Source: an uncultured Oscillospiraceae bacterium (GTDB taxonomy: Bacteria; Bacillota; Clostridia; Oscillospirales; Oscillospiraceae). From it: a stretch of DNA of 64,000 nucleotides. The stretch lies in the NCBI GenBank assembly GCA_934645175.1, contig CAKUDE010000005.1:13245-77244 (forward strand). The letters run 5' to 3'. The translations under genes and the position numbers were made by a program. The notes beneath the pieces are model-generated. The model saw only the letters and a list, made by a program, of their open reading frames with translations. It was not told the DNA's origin and made no database searches. This document shows, piece by piece, positions 50,968 through 60,251 of this stretch. Numbering within the stretch: position 1 is the stretch's first letter; every line of letters starts with the position of its first letter.

Positions 50968-52983
50968 ATGAATCTTCAGGACGCCATGACCATCAAGCTC
51001 GACTATGCGTTGCCGGAATATCCGGCCTTCGTCGAGGGCTGCCGCCGCGCACCGCGCCGCGAATCAAAGCTCAGCGAAGCGGACAAGGCGCTGGCCGTGA
51101 AGAACGCACTGCGCTACATCCATCCGGATCATCACGCACAGATGGCGGTGGAGTTCGCCAAAGAACTGGAGGAGCACGGCCGCATTTACGGCTACCGCTT
51201 CCGTCCTGCCGGTAAGCTCACCGGAAAGCCCATCGACGAATACAGAGGCAACTGCATCGAAGGCAGGGCCATTCAGGTCATGATCGACAACAACCTCGAC
51301 TTTGACGTCGCGCTCTACCCCTATGAGCTGGTCACTTACGGCGAGACAGGGCAGGTCTGTCAGAACTGGATGCAGTACCGCCTCATCAAGAAGTATCTGG
51401 AGGCTCTGACGGACGAGCAGACACTTGTCGTCATGTCCGGTCACCCGCTCGGCCTGTTCCATTCTCACAAGCTCGCACCGCGTGTCATCATTTCCAACGG
51501 CCTGATGATCGGCGAGTTTGATAATCAGAAAAACTTTAATCGCGCCGCTGCGCTCGGCGTGGCAAACTACGGACAGATGACTGCGGGCGGCTGGATGTAT
51601 ATCGGGCCGCAGGGCATTGTTCACGGTACCTTCAACACGCTGCTCAACGCCGGTCGCCTTAAGCTCGGCATCCCCGCCGACGGCAACCTCGCCGGAAAGC
51701 TCTTTGTCTCCGCCGGTCTGGGCGGCATGAGCGGCGCACAGGGCAAGGCAGCCGAAATTGCGGGCGCCGCCTCCATTATCGCCGAGGTGGATGATTCCCG
51801 TATTGAAACGCGCTTCACACAGGGCTGGGTCAGCCATCGCACCGACAAGCTTGACGAAGCGCTGCGTATTGCACAGGAGCATCAGCAGGCCGGAAAGCCC
51901 TGTGCCGTCGCCTATTGCGGCAATATCGTCGACCTTCTGGAGTATCTCTATGAGAAAAACGTCCATGTGGATCTGATGAGCGACCAGACCTCCTGCCATG
52001 TTCCCTACGACGGCGGCTACTGCCCACAGGGTCTGACCTTCGCAGAGCGCACGGAAATGCTTGACCGCGACCCGGAGCGCTTCCGCACACTGGTGGACAA
52101 GACGCTGCACCGCCACTACGAAATGATCTGCAAATTCCATGAGCGCGGCACCTACTTCTTCGACTATGGCAACAGCTTCCTGAAGGCCGTCTATGATTCC
52201 GGCGTGAAGACCGTGTGCCGCAACGGTGAAAACGACCTCGACGGTTTCGTCTTCCCCTCCTATGTTGAGGACATTCTCGGCCCGTGCCTCTTCGATTTCG
52301 GTTACGGTCCCTTCCGTTGGTGCTGCCTGAGCCGAAAGCCGGAGGATCTGGACAAGACGGACGCCGCAGCCGCCGAATACATCCTCGCACACAACCGCCG
52401 TTACCAGGACTATGACAACTACGTCTGGGTACGCGATGCAAAGAAGAATAAGCTTGTCGTCGGTACGCAGTGCCGTATTCTTTATCAGGATGCCCTCGGC
52501 CGCATGAGCATTGCGCTCAAATTCAACGAAATGGTTCGCAACGGCGAGATTGGGCCGGTCATTCTCGGCCGCGATCATCACGACACCGGCGGCACGGACG
52601 CACCCTTCCGCGAAACCTCGAACATCAAAGACGGCTCAAACATTATGGCTGAGATGGCCACACAATGTTACGCCGGCAACGCCGCGCGCGGCATGAGCTA
52701 TATCGCACTGCACAACGGCGGCGGCACGGGCATCGGCCGCGCCATCAACGGCGGCTTCGGTATGGTGCTTGACGGCTCCGAGCGCGTCGATACCATTCTG
52801 CGCATGGCCATGCCGTGGGACACCATGGTCGGCGTCTCGCGCCGCGCATGGGCAAGGAACGAAAATGCACTGTCCACCGCCGCAGAATATAACCGCCTCT
52901 ATGCCGGCCAGGATCATATCACTCTCCCCTACCTCGCCGACGACGAACTCGTTGCGCGTGCGCTTGAGGAGGCAAGGGTCTGA
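50968..52983 (+). CDS. hutU: Urocanate hydratase
   Basis: 671 residues, the longer form common in anaerobic Firmicutes. NAD-binding AGGWMYIGPQGIVHGT, LFVSAGLGGMSGAQ and VDLMSDQTSCH, which carries the conserved Cys. Later HNGGGTGIGRAINGGFGMVLDG. It converts urocanate to imidazolonepropionate. It lies 21 bp after hutH and runs directly into hutI. Confidence 0.96.
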   Translation: MNLQDAMTIKLDYALPEYPAFVEGCRRAPRRESKLSEADKALAVKNALRYIHPDHHAQMAVEFAKELEEHGRIYGYRFRPAGKLTGKPIDEYRGNCIEGRAIQVMIDNNLDFDVALYPYELVTYGETGQVCQNWMQYRLIKKYLEALTDEQTLVVMSGHPLGLFHSHKLAPRVIISNGLMIGEFDNQKNFNRAAALGVANYGQMTAGGWMYIGPQGIVHGTFNTLLNAGRLKLGIPADGNLAGKLFVSAGLGGMSGAQGKAAEIAGAASIIAEVDDSRIETRFTQGWVSHRTDKLDEALRIAQEHQQAGKPCAVAYCGNIVDLLEYLYEKNVHVDLMSDQTSCHVPYDGGYCPQGLTFAERTEMLDRDPERFRTLVDKTLHRHYEMICKFHERGTYFFDYGNSFLKAVYDSGVKTVCRNGENDLDGFVFPSYVEDILGPCLFDFGYGPFRWCCLSRKPEDLDKTDAAAAEYILAHNRRYQDYDNYVWVRDAKKNKLVVGTQCRILYQDALGRMSIALKFNEMVRNGEIGPVILGRDHHDTGGTDAPFRETSNIKDGSNIMAEMATQCYAGNAARGMSYIALHNGGGTGIGRAINGGFGMVLDGSERVDTILRMAMPWDTMVGVSRRAWARNENALSTAAEYNRLYAGQDHITLPYLADDELVARALEEARV

Positions 52984-52984
52984 T

Positions 52985-54223
52985 ATGAAGCGGCTGCTGA
53001 TCGAACACATCGGCGAGCTGGCAACCTCTGCGGGTACAACCGTCCGCAAAGGCGCGGCACAAGGGGAGAGTCTGCGGATAAAGGACGCATGGATTCTTTG
53101 TGAGGACGGCGTGGTTGACGCCGTAGGTATCGGAAAACCGCCGTACTGCCCCGATGCCGAGCATATCGATGCCTCCGGCGCTCTGGTCACGCCGGGTCTG
53201 ATCGACGCGCATACCCATCTGATTTTCGGCGGCTGGCGGCAGCACGAGCTTGGTCTTAAGCTCCACGGCGTAAGTTATCTGGACATTCTTGCGCAGGGCG
53301 GCGGTATTCTCTCTACCGTGCGCAGTACTCGCACCGCCACGGAAACGGAGCTTGCCGACAAAGCGCAGCTCGCACTCGATGAAATGCTGCGCTTCGGCAC
53401 GACGACCTGTGAAGCCAAAAGCGGCTATGGTCTGACGCTCGACGATGAGTGCAAACAGCTCCGCGCCATTGCCGAGCTGAACGGACGTCACCCGGTCGAT
53501 CTTGTGCCAACCTTTATGGGAGCGCATGCCGTTCCGGAAGAATACAAAACAAACCGCAGGGGCTATCTTGACCTTTTGTGCCGGGAGATGATTCCCGCAG
53601 TCGCAGAAGCAAAGCTGGCCAAGTTCTGCGACGTTTTCTGCGAGACCGGCGTATTTACCGTAGAGGAAGCCCGTGAGATTCTTGAGACCGGCCGTAGGTA
53701 CGGCCTCGCGCCAAAAATCCATGCCGACGAGATCGACGCCATCGGCGGCTCCGTCCTTGCGGGCGAGCTGGGTGCAGTCTCGGCGGAACATCTGATCGTC
53801 TGTCCGCCGGAGGGCATTGCCTCCATGGCACGCGGCGGCACGGTCGCCTGTCTGCTGCCCGCAACAAGCTTCTACCTCGGCGCAGACTTCGCACCCGCAC
53901 GAGCCATGATTGATGCGGGCGTGCCCGTAGCAATGGCAACTGATTTCAACCCCGGTTCCTGCCCCTGCCTGAACCTGCAGCTTGTCATCAATCTCGGCTG
54001 TCTGAAGTACCGCCTCACGCCCGAGGAGGTTCTGACGGCTGTGACGCTCAATGCCGCTGCCGCACTCGGTCTTGCCGAGCGCACCGGCACGCTTGAACCG
54101 GGTAAGGCGGCCGACATTGTGGTCTGGAACGCTCCGGATCTGGAATACCTCTGCTACCGCATGGGCAGTAATCTCGCCCGCACCGTCATAAAGGGCGGAA
54201 ACATCGTAAGTGCAAACCGATAA
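52985..54223 (+). CDS. hutI: Imidazolonepropionase
   Basis: 412 residues from the ATG at 52985, overlapping hutU's end region by no coding bases (TGATATG). The amidohydrolase metal motif DAHTHLIFGG is followed by HAVPEEYK and KIHADEIDAIGG, and ATDFNPGSCP near the end. It hydrolyses imidazolonepropionate to formiminoglutamate. Confidence 0.96.
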   Translation: MKRLLIEHIGELATSAGTTVRKGAAQGESLRIKDAWILCEDGVVDAVGIGKPPYCPDAEHIDASGALVTPGLIDAHTHLIFGGWRQHELGLKLHGVSYLDILAQGGGILSTVRSTRTATETELADKAQLALDEMLRFGTTTCEAKSGYGLTLDDECKQLRAIAELNGRHPVDLVPTFMGAHAVPEEYKTNRRGYLDLLCREMIPAVAEAKLAKFCDVFCETGVFTVEEAREILETGRRYGLAPKIHADEIDAIGGSVLAGELGAVSAEHLIVCPPEGIASMARGGTVACLLPATSFYLGADFAPARAMIDAGVPVAMATDFNPGSCPCLNLQLVINLGCLKYRLTPEEVLTAVTLNAAAALGLAERTGTLEPGKAADIVVWNAPDLEYLCYRMGSNLARTVIKGGNIVSANR

Positions 54224-54235
54224 GGAGGAACTCAC

Positions 54236-55141
54236 ATGGCAAAACTCATTGAATTTATCCCCAATTTCAGCGAAGGCCGCAACGCAACCGTCATCGACGC
54301 GCTGACCGACACGGCCAAAAGCGTCCCCGGCTGCACCCTGCTCGACGTACAGTCCGACGAGAATCACAACCGTTGTGTCTTTACCATGGTCGGCTCTCCC
54401 GAGGGTATTGAGGAAGTTGCGTTCCGGCTGTGTAAAAAAGCCACGGAGCTGATCGACATGACGAAGCATCACGGCCAACATCCGCGTATGGGCGCGACGG
54501 ACGTCATGCCCTTCGTTCCGACAATGGATGTCACGCTCGAAGAGTGCGTGGAACTTTCCAAGCGTGTTGCGAAGCGTGTCTGGGAGGAGCTTGGCGTTCC
54601 CAGTTTCCTGTACGAGGATTCCGCTACCCGTCCCGAACGGCGCAATCTGGCCAAATGCCGCCAGGGGCAGTTTGAAGGGATGCCGGAAAAGCTTCTTCAG
54701 CCCGAATGGGCTCCGGATTTCGGCGAGCGCCGCATCCACCCGACCGCAGGCATCTGCTGCATCGGCGCCAGAATGCCGCTCATCGCCTATAATATCAATC
54801 TTGACACGCCCGACATCGAAGTTGCCAACAAGATCGCTCATGCGATCCGCGCCTCGTCCGGCGGCTTTAAATACTGCAAAGCCATCGGCGTAAAGCTTGA
54901 AGAGCGCAACATTGCACAGGTGTCTATGAACCTCGTCAACTACGAGGGCACGCCCATCTACTACGTTTTTGAAATGGTCCGCGCACTGGCCGATCGTTAC
55001 GGCGCACGCATCATCGGCAGCGAGCTGGTGGGTCTCACTCCCGGCAAGGCGCTGTTCGACTGTGCGGAGTATTATCTGAAGCTTGAAAACTTCGACGCGC
55101 GCCGCCAGGTGATGGAATATCACCTGATCGGTATGGAATGA
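54236..55141 (+). CDS. ftcD: Glutamate formimidoyltransferase
   Basis: 301 residues after AAGGAGG. FIPNFSEGRN at the N-terminus, HHGQHPRMGATDVMPFVP and AYNINLDTPDIEVANKIA are characteristic. It moves the formimino group of formiminoglutamate to tetrahydrofolate and frees glutamate. It is the transferase half of the animal FTCD enzyme; the cyclodeaminase half is the next gene. Confidence 0.96.
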   Translation: MAKLIEFIPNFSEGRNATVIDALTDTAKSVPGCTLLDVQSDENHNRCVFTMVGSPEGIEEVAFRLCKKATELIDMTKHHGQHPRMGATDVMPFVPTMDVTLEECVELSKRVAKRVWEELGVPSFLYEDSATRPERRNLAKCRQGQFEGMPEKLLQPEWAPDFGERRIHPTAGICCIGARMPLIAYNINLDTPDIEVANKIAHAIRASSGGFKYCKAIGVKLEERNIAQVSMNLVNYEGTPIYYVFEMVRALADRYGARIIGSELVGLTPGKALFDCAEYYLKLENFDARRQVMEYHLIGME

Positions 55142-55151
55142 GGTGCGGCAT

Positions 55152-55781
55152 ATGAAGCTTGCCGAACTGCGTGTGACCGAATTTGCCGACCTTCTGGCCT
55201 CGGATGCCCCCGCCCCCGGCGGCGGCTCTGCGGCTGCGCTTGAAGCGGGTCTGGGCGCTGCGCTGACCGCGATGGTCTGCAATCTGACCGTCGGAAAGGC
55301 AAAATTCGCTGAATACCGCGCCGAACTGGAAACGCTCGAAGCCCACGCACAGAGGCTCAAGGTGCAGCTTGTAGACGTTATGGAACGCGACACGGAGGCC
55401 TTTCATGCCGTAACCGCCGCCTTTGCTCTACCGAAAGCAGACGACACGCAGAAGGCCGCCCGTTCCGCCGCCATTCAGGAGGCGCTCAAGGGCTGCACTG
55501 CGACGCCGATGGAGGCTATGGAGCTTGCCGCCGAAGCGCTGGAGCTGACGGCGCGCGTGCTGCCGCACTTCAACGAAACGGCCGCAAGCGATCTGGGCGT
55601 TGCGGCTCTGTCGCTGCGCGCCGGTATCTGCGGCGCATGGCTCAATGTCCGGATCAACATCAGCGGTCTGAAGGATCAAACGTTTGCCGCACAATACCGC
55701 GCGCGCGGCGAGGCGCTGCTGGAAAAGGCGCTGCCGCTTGCCGATCATATTTACGAAGAAGTACTCCACCTCACGCAATAA
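55152..55781 (+). CDS. fchA: Formimidotetrahydrofolate cyclodeaminase
   Basis: 209 residues from the ATG at 55152 (GAGG upstream). DAPAPGGGSAAALEAGLGAAL near residue 20 is the family motif. The rest is helical, with LNVRINISGLKDQ near the C-terminus. It releases ammonia to give methenyl-tetrahydrofolate, so the pathway ends in a usable one-carbon unit. Last gene of the hut operon; no clear terminator hairpin follows. Confidence 0.95.
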   Translation: MKLAELRVTEFADLLASDAPAPGGGSAAALEAGLGAALTAMVCNLTVGKAKFAEYRAELETLEAHAQRLKVQLVDVMERDTEAFHAVTAAFALPKADDTQKAARSAAIQEALKGCTATPMEAMELAAEALELTARVLPHFNETAASDLGVAALSLRAGICGAWLNVRINISGLKDQTFAAQYRARGEALLEKALPLADHIYEEVLHLTQ

Positions 55782-55814
55782 ACGAAATGAACGCCGGTGC
55801 CTCCGATATTGAAG

Positions 55815-55834
55815 TGACCCCAAAAAGTTAGACA
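55815..55834 (+). mobile_element. Possible IS3-family terminal inverted repeat remnant
   Basis: TGACCCCAAAAAGTTAGACA resembles the ends of IS150-group IS3 elements of Clostridia. No transposase is present, so at most an end is left. Confidence 0.4.
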
Positions 55835-55835
55835 A

Positions 55836-56236
55836 TATTTTGAAGCAAAAATTGTTCAAGCAACCGAAAGGGCTTGCTGTCTGTGAATTGCAGGCGGCGA
55901 GCGGTCTGGCGATCAACTGCGTTTCTCCCTGTAAAATAAGCAGCGTCTGATCGTTTTCAGGGCAAAGGGATAGGAGAGATCGTCGAAGTGCCATGGAAGG
56001 AACGTCTATGGTACGGTCTGCCCACATACACACAATCGCCACAACCTTACATATACCCGCACGGTTCAGAGAAGTAAAAAGATACGACTCATCATTGGGA
56101 TCATTTTCAAAGAACTGTACTCCCCGCTCGGTTAGTACGGCAAGAATCTGCGGTGCGGCAAATCCCATATCAATCCGTTGCGAAAGCGCATTCAGCGCAT
56201 CAAGAATTGTCCGCCGGGTTTCATCGGAAATTTGTA
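55836..56236 (-). pseudogene. Orphan ORF remnant beside the IS-like end
   Basis: On the minus strand about 130 codons are open, with protein-like composition (ISDETRRTILDALNALSQRI; VQFFENDPNDESYLFTSLNR; DVPSMALRRSLLSLCPENDQ). There is no start codon with a ribosome binding site, and the frame runs into the IS-like end and then the antisense of fchA. It looks like a fragment of a gene. I recognise no family. Confidence 0.35.
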
Positions 56237-56299
56237 TGAAATCCCGCCCTTTCGTTTATGTCTACAGAACCGACCCGAAAGCACCTCAAGTCGTAGAAA

Positions 56300-56770
56300 C
56301 TATAGATTCAGCATTTCCGCCAGCAGCTCCAGTGCAGCGCTGCAGCAGGCTTCTCGATTTTCCGCACGGGAGCCGGAAAGCTCCAGTCTGCGCACACAAC
56401 ACCGTTTCGCGTCTGCACAGGCAACGAAGCATTCGCCGAGGCGTGTGTTTTTCTCGTCTGTTCCCGGCCCGGCATTCCCCGTCACGGCAAGCGCATAGTC
56501 CGCTTCGACAGCACGAAGAGCGCCCTGTGCCATTTGTCCGGCAACCTCGGCACAGACTGCGCCTTTGGATTCCAGCAGCACGGCATTGACCCCCAGAAGC
56601 GCACGTTTGACCGCATAAGCGTAGGAGACAATACCGCCCAGATAGACACGCGACGCGCCGGGAACTTCCGTAATCCTCGCCCCAAGCAGTCCGCCGGTGC
56701 AGCTTTCCGCCGTGGCAAGCGTCTGTCCACGCCCGGCCATCGTCTCAATTACGGTCGCGGCCTTATCCAT
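56300..56770 (-). CDS. pncC: CinA C-terminal-type nicotinamide-nucleotide amidohydrolase
   Basis: 156 residues. The active-site region LATAESCTGGLLGARITEVPGAS near residue 17 and ALAVTGNAGPG near 92 are diagnostic. It deamidates NMN to NaMN in pyridine-nucleotide recycling. The CinA N-terminal domain is absent. It overlaps thiI by 8 bp. Confidence 0.92.
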   Translation of the reverse strand: MDKAATVIETMAGRGQTLATAESCTGGLLGARITEVPGASRVYLGGIVSYAYAVKRALLGVNAVLLESKGAVCAEVAGQMAQGALRAVEADYALAVTGNAGPGTDEKNTRLGECFVACADAKRCCVRRLELSGSRAENREACCSAALELLAEMLNL

Positions 56771-57941
56771 GATAACGCACCTTGACCAGCTCCGTTCCTG
56801 CCAGCGCTCGTTCGATCAGCGCATCAAAATCCAGCGGCGCACAGGCATGATCCACCTGGCCGATAGTCGGCTTCGTCTTGGGGTGGCGGGGCGTAAAGAC
56901 GGTGCAGCAGTCCTCATAGGGCAGAATGGACGTCTCCATTGTACCGATCCTGCGGGCGCGCGTGACGATCTCCTCCTTATCCATACCGATCAACGGTTGG
57001 AAAATCGGCAGCTCCACACAGGCGCCCGTCACTGCCATTGCCTCCATCGTCTGCGATGCGACCTGACCGAGGTTTTCGCCCGTAACAAGCGCCTGGCAAC
57101 CGTGCTGCCGCGCAATCCGTTCGGCAATCTTCATCATAAAGCGGCGCATAATAAGCGTGAAAAACTCCTCGGGGCAATTGTCGCGGATGGCCTCCTGAAT
57201 CTCCGTAAAAGGCACAATATTAACGCTCATGCGGCCGCAGTAACGCGACATGAGCCGCGCCAGCTCCAGCACCTTATCTTTGGCCAGTTCGCTGGTATAG
57301 GGATAGGAGAAGAAATGGATGCACTCCAGCTCCACACCACGCTTTGCAATCATGTGACCTGCGACAGGAGAGTCAATCCCGCCGGAAAGCAACAGCATCG
57401 CTCGTCCGCCCACACCGGTGGGCAAGCCGCCCGCCCCCGGCTCGGCAGGGCCATGGACATAGGCGGCACGGTCGCGTACCTCCACATAGACGGTATACGC
57501 CGGATGATGCACATCGACCTCAAGCTGCGGCAGCGCCTCGGCAATCCGGCCACCGATCTCCTGAGAAATACCAATGGAGGTCAGCGGAAAACGTTTGTCT
57601 GACCGGCGCGATTCGACCTTGAAGGAATGCGCGCAGCGCAGATCGTCTCCGAGATAATTCATTACGGCTTCAAAGATCGCGTCAAGCGTTTTTTCACAGG
57701 GCCGGCAGCGGCACAGACTGACTACCCCGAAAATATAGCGGCAGGCCTCCCATGCACCGTCAACGTCACAGTCCTCGCTCTCCGGCTCGACAAAGACCGT
57801 AGACTGAACAATGGACACGCGAAAATCACCGAAGGGACGCATTCGGCGGGAAACGTTTGTTTTGAGACGGTTTTCAAATTGGAAGCGGTTGCCGCCCTTC
57901 AGAACGATCTCACCGAGCTTGAGCAAAAACATTTCATTCAT
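56763..57941 (-). CDS. thiI: tRNA 4-thiouridine synthase ThiI
   Basis: 392 residues from the ATG at 57941 (GGAGATAC upstream; the ATG at 57974 has none). A ferredoxin-like and THUMP N-terminal part is followed by the PP-loop LLSGGIDSPVAGHMI near residue 180 and later ALVTGENLGQVASQTM. It adenylates U8 of tRNA for thiolation and may supply sulfur for thiamine. The C-terminal rhodanese domain of the E. coli enzyme is missing, as usual in Firmicutes. Confidence 0.94.
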   Translation of the reverse strand: MNEMFLLKLGEIVLKGGNRFQFENRLKTNVSRRMRPFGDFRVSIVQSTVFVEPESEDCDVDGAWEACRYIFGVVSLCRCRPCEKTLDAIFEAVMNYLGDDLRCAHSFKVESRRSDKRFPLTSIGISQEIGGRIAEALPQLEVDVHHPAYTVYVEVRDRAAYVHGPAEPGAGGLPTGVGGRAMLLLSGGIDSPVAGHMIAKRGVELECIHFFSYPYTSELAKDKVLELARLMSRYCGRMSVNIVPFTEIQEAIRDNCPEEFFTLIMRRFMMKIAERIARQHGCQALVTGENLGQVASQTMEAMAVTGACVELPIFQPLIGMDKEEIVTRARRIGTMETSILPYEDCCTVFTPRHPKTKPTIGQVDHACAPLDFDALIERALAGTELVKVRYHG

Positions 57942-58028
57942 GATAGTATCTCCAAAATATATTTGAAACTTCACCGAAGCGGTCTATAGAACAATGCAAA
58001 AGATTCAAGAAAGCGATCCGGTAAGAAG

Positions 58029-59546
58029 TCAGGCGAAGCGATAGCTTCGGTATTGTATCGCTTCGGCTAAATGCCGGGGCAGGATTTCAGGGCTTCCGTC
58101 CAAATCGGCAATGGTACGGGCAACTTTACGGATGCGGTCATAGCTGCGGGCGGTCAGGCCGAGAGAATCGAAGGCCTGTTTCATAAGAACGGCGCAGTCA
58201 TCGTCGAGCTTGGCAAAGCGGCGCAATTCGGCAGACTGCATATTGGCGTTGCAGCGGCAGCGTGCGGAATCGCTGAAGCGCTCACGCTGAATCGCGCGGG
58301 CCGCTTCCACGCGGCGCTTAATATCCGCAGACGATTCGGGCACGGTATGAGAGCGCAGCTCCTCAAAATTCAGCGCAGGAACCTCGACAATGATGTCAAT
58401 GCGGTCAAGCAACGGCCCGGAAATACGGGAAAGATAACTGTTGACGGAAGCGGCAGAACAGACGCAACGACCGGATGGATCACCGTACCAGCCGCAACGG
58501 CAGGGATTCATTGCACAGACAAGCTGGAATTGACTGGGGAATATCGCCGTGCCGCTGGCACGGGAAATCGTAACGACCCCGTCCTCAAGCGGCTGGCGCA
58601 TGACCTCCAACGTCTCCTTGCGGAATTCCGGCAGCTCATCAAGGAACAAAACGCCCTTATGCGCCAGAGAAATCTCGCCCGGACGCGGTGTGGAGCCGCC
58701 GCCTGTCAAGCCGGCCGAAGAAATGGTATGGTGCGGGGAACGGAACGGGCGGCGGCGGATGAGCGGCTGGTCGGACGTAAGAAGGCCCATCACGGAGTGA
58801 ATCTGCGTCACCTCCAGCGCCTCTTCCCGCGTCATATCCGGCAGAATGGAGGGCAGGCGCTTTGTCAGCATACTTTTGCCGGAACCGGGAGGGCCGACAA
58901 GCAGAACATTATGCGAACCGGCAGCCGCGATCTCCAGCGCCCGCTTGACATTCTCCTGTCCCTTGACATCGGAGAAGTCGAGCAGCTCCTCTTCGCTCTC
59001 CTCAGGTGTCCACTCAGGTTCGGGTGCAATGGGTACCTCGCCGCGCAAATGCAGCACAAGACTCTGCACATCCCGAACCGGGTAAACATGCAACCCGTCA
59101 CCCGCAAGCGTCGCCTCTCGGGCATTCTCTGCCGGAACATACATCGCAGTAAAGCCGGCCTTCTTTGCCGCAATGGCCATCGGCAGCACACCGTTGACCG
59201 GGCGCAGCTTCCCCTCCAGACTCAATTCGCCAAGAAAAGCTGATGGTTCCTTCGGAATACGGCACAGCTCCGTTGCTGCCAGGATTCCAAGCAAAATCGG
59301 CAGATCATACAGCGTGCCGGATTTCTTGGTGTTGGCCGGCGCCAGATTCAGCGTAATACGACTGACAGGAAACCGGTAGCCACTGTTTTTAATTGCAGCG
59401 CGAACACGCTCTCGCGCCTCCTTCACGGCGGCATCCGGCAGCCCGACAATGTCAAAGGCGGGAAGTCCCGACGAGATAAAACACTCTACGCTCACCGGAT
59501 ATCCCGCGATCCCGCTCAAGCCCAGAGAGTCCACACGGCTTATCAT
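58029..59546 (-). CDS. YifB/ComM-family Mg-chelatase-like AAA+ ATPase
   Basis: 505 residues. An N-terminal Lon-like fold (ISSGLPAFDIVGLPDAAVKEARERV, ITLNLAPANTKKSGTLYDLP) is followed by the AAA+ domain with Walker A LLVGPPGSGKSML near residue 215. RPFRSPHHTISSAGLTGGG and GVLFLDELPEF follow. The C-terminal Mg-chelatase-like lid has SARSYDRIRKVARTIADL. ComM acts as a branch-migrating helicase in natural transformation in Gram-negatives; here the role is likely DNA recombination. Monocistronic. Confidence 0.93.
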   Translation of the reverse strand: MISRVDSLGLSGIAGYPVSVECFISSGLPAFDIVGLPDAAVKEARERVRAAIKNSGYRFPVSRITLNLAPANTKKSGTLYDLPILLGILAATELCRIPKEPSAFLGELSLEGKLRPVNGVLPMAIAAKKAGFTAMYVPAENAREATLAGDGLHVYPVRDVQSLVLHLRGEVPIAPEPEWTPEESEEELLDFSDVKGQENVKRALEIAAAGSHNVLLVGPPGSGKSMLTKRLPSILPDMTREEALEVTQIHSVMGLLTSDQPLIRRRPFRSPHHTISSAGLTGGGSTPRPGEISLAHKGVLFLDELPEFRKETLEVMRQPLEDGVVTISRASGTAIFPSQFQLVCAMNPCRCGWYGDPSGRCVCSAASVNSYLSRISGPLLDRIDIIVEVPALNFEELRSHTVPESSADIKRRVEAARAIQRERFSDSARCRCNANMQSAELRRFAKLDDDCAVLMKQAFDSLGLTARSYDRIRKVARTIADLDGSPEILPRHLAEAIQYRSYRFA

Positions 59547-59777
59547 GGCGCACCTGCTTTCTTTGTTTTTCTCCGTTTATCATACCGCACTTCGCGAAAA
59601 AATTCAACAGGAAAAACGGTTTTTCGCAAAAAACACGGCTCCCCGAAACAGTGAGTTCTATTTGCCATGTTTCCACCTCACACTCTGTAATGACAGCATT
59701 ATCGATAACGGTTTATTATGGAGCAATTTCTTCGCAAATGCGCGTTTTTATAGGTCCTATTTCTGCTTAGCAGTCTT

Positions 59778-59925
59778 TCAGAGCAGTTTCCGGTATTCGA
59801 TGGGTAAAATGCCCGTACTCTTCCTGAAGAGCTCTGCAAAGCGACTGGAGGTGGAGTAACCGATCACCTAAGCAATTTGCTCCATGGTGAAGTCGGTGTC
59901 GATCTGCTCTGCGTCCTGAGCGCCG
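59778..59925 (-). pseudogene. C-terminal fragment of an AraC-type regulator
   Basis: On the minus strand the second AraC helix-turn-helix can be read: AEQIDTDFTMEQIA, a TAG stop at 59870-59868, then VIGYSTSSRFAELFRKSTGI and LPIEYRKLL. The internal stop and lack of any N-terminal part show it is dead. Confidence 0.75.
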
Positions 59926-59928
59926 CCT

Positions 59929-60201
59929 TTGCGCCGAATCTGTATTCTCGACAAAGCCACCGCCAACGTGGACCCGGAGAACGAAAAGGAGTTGATGGAG
60001 GCAATTTCCGAGCTGACGCAGAAGAAAATCGTCATCATAATCGCTCACAGGCTCAAAACCGTCCGTCACGCGGATCAGATTCTTTTGGTTGACAAGGGAC
60101 AGATCGTCCAGCGCGGCACACATGATGAACTGATGAAACAAGACGGTATTTATCGCCGCTTTATCCTCGGCCGTGAGCAAGCCGTGGGCTGGAGGCTCTG
60201 A
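59929..60201 (+). pseudogene. C-terminal fragment of an ABC exporter ATPase
   Basis: About 90 residues matching the end of an ABC transporter nucleotide-binding domain: CILDKATANVDPENE (Walker B and D-loop, with the catalytic Glu replaced by Lys), IIIAHRL (H-loop) and ILLVDKGQIVQRGTHDELM. There is no Walker A or signature, and no start site. It abuts the AraC fragment, so a deletion or recombination joined the two. Confidence 0.8.
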
Positions 60202-60210
60202 AAATGCGGC

Positions 60211-60251
60211 AAAAAACTCGTATCGATCCATCGAATCGATACGAGTTTTTT
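60211..60251. terminator. Bidirectional terminator
   Basis: AAAAAACTCGTATCGAT / ATCGATACGAGTTTTTT, 17-bp perfect stem with a 7-nt loop, between the ABC fragment and the convergent hydrolase gene. Confidence 0.95.

Noticed and set aside
52919..55393. 824-codon minus-strand frame across hutI-ftcD-fchA
   Set aside because: Antisense to three clearly identified enzymes; the open frame results from codon bias.
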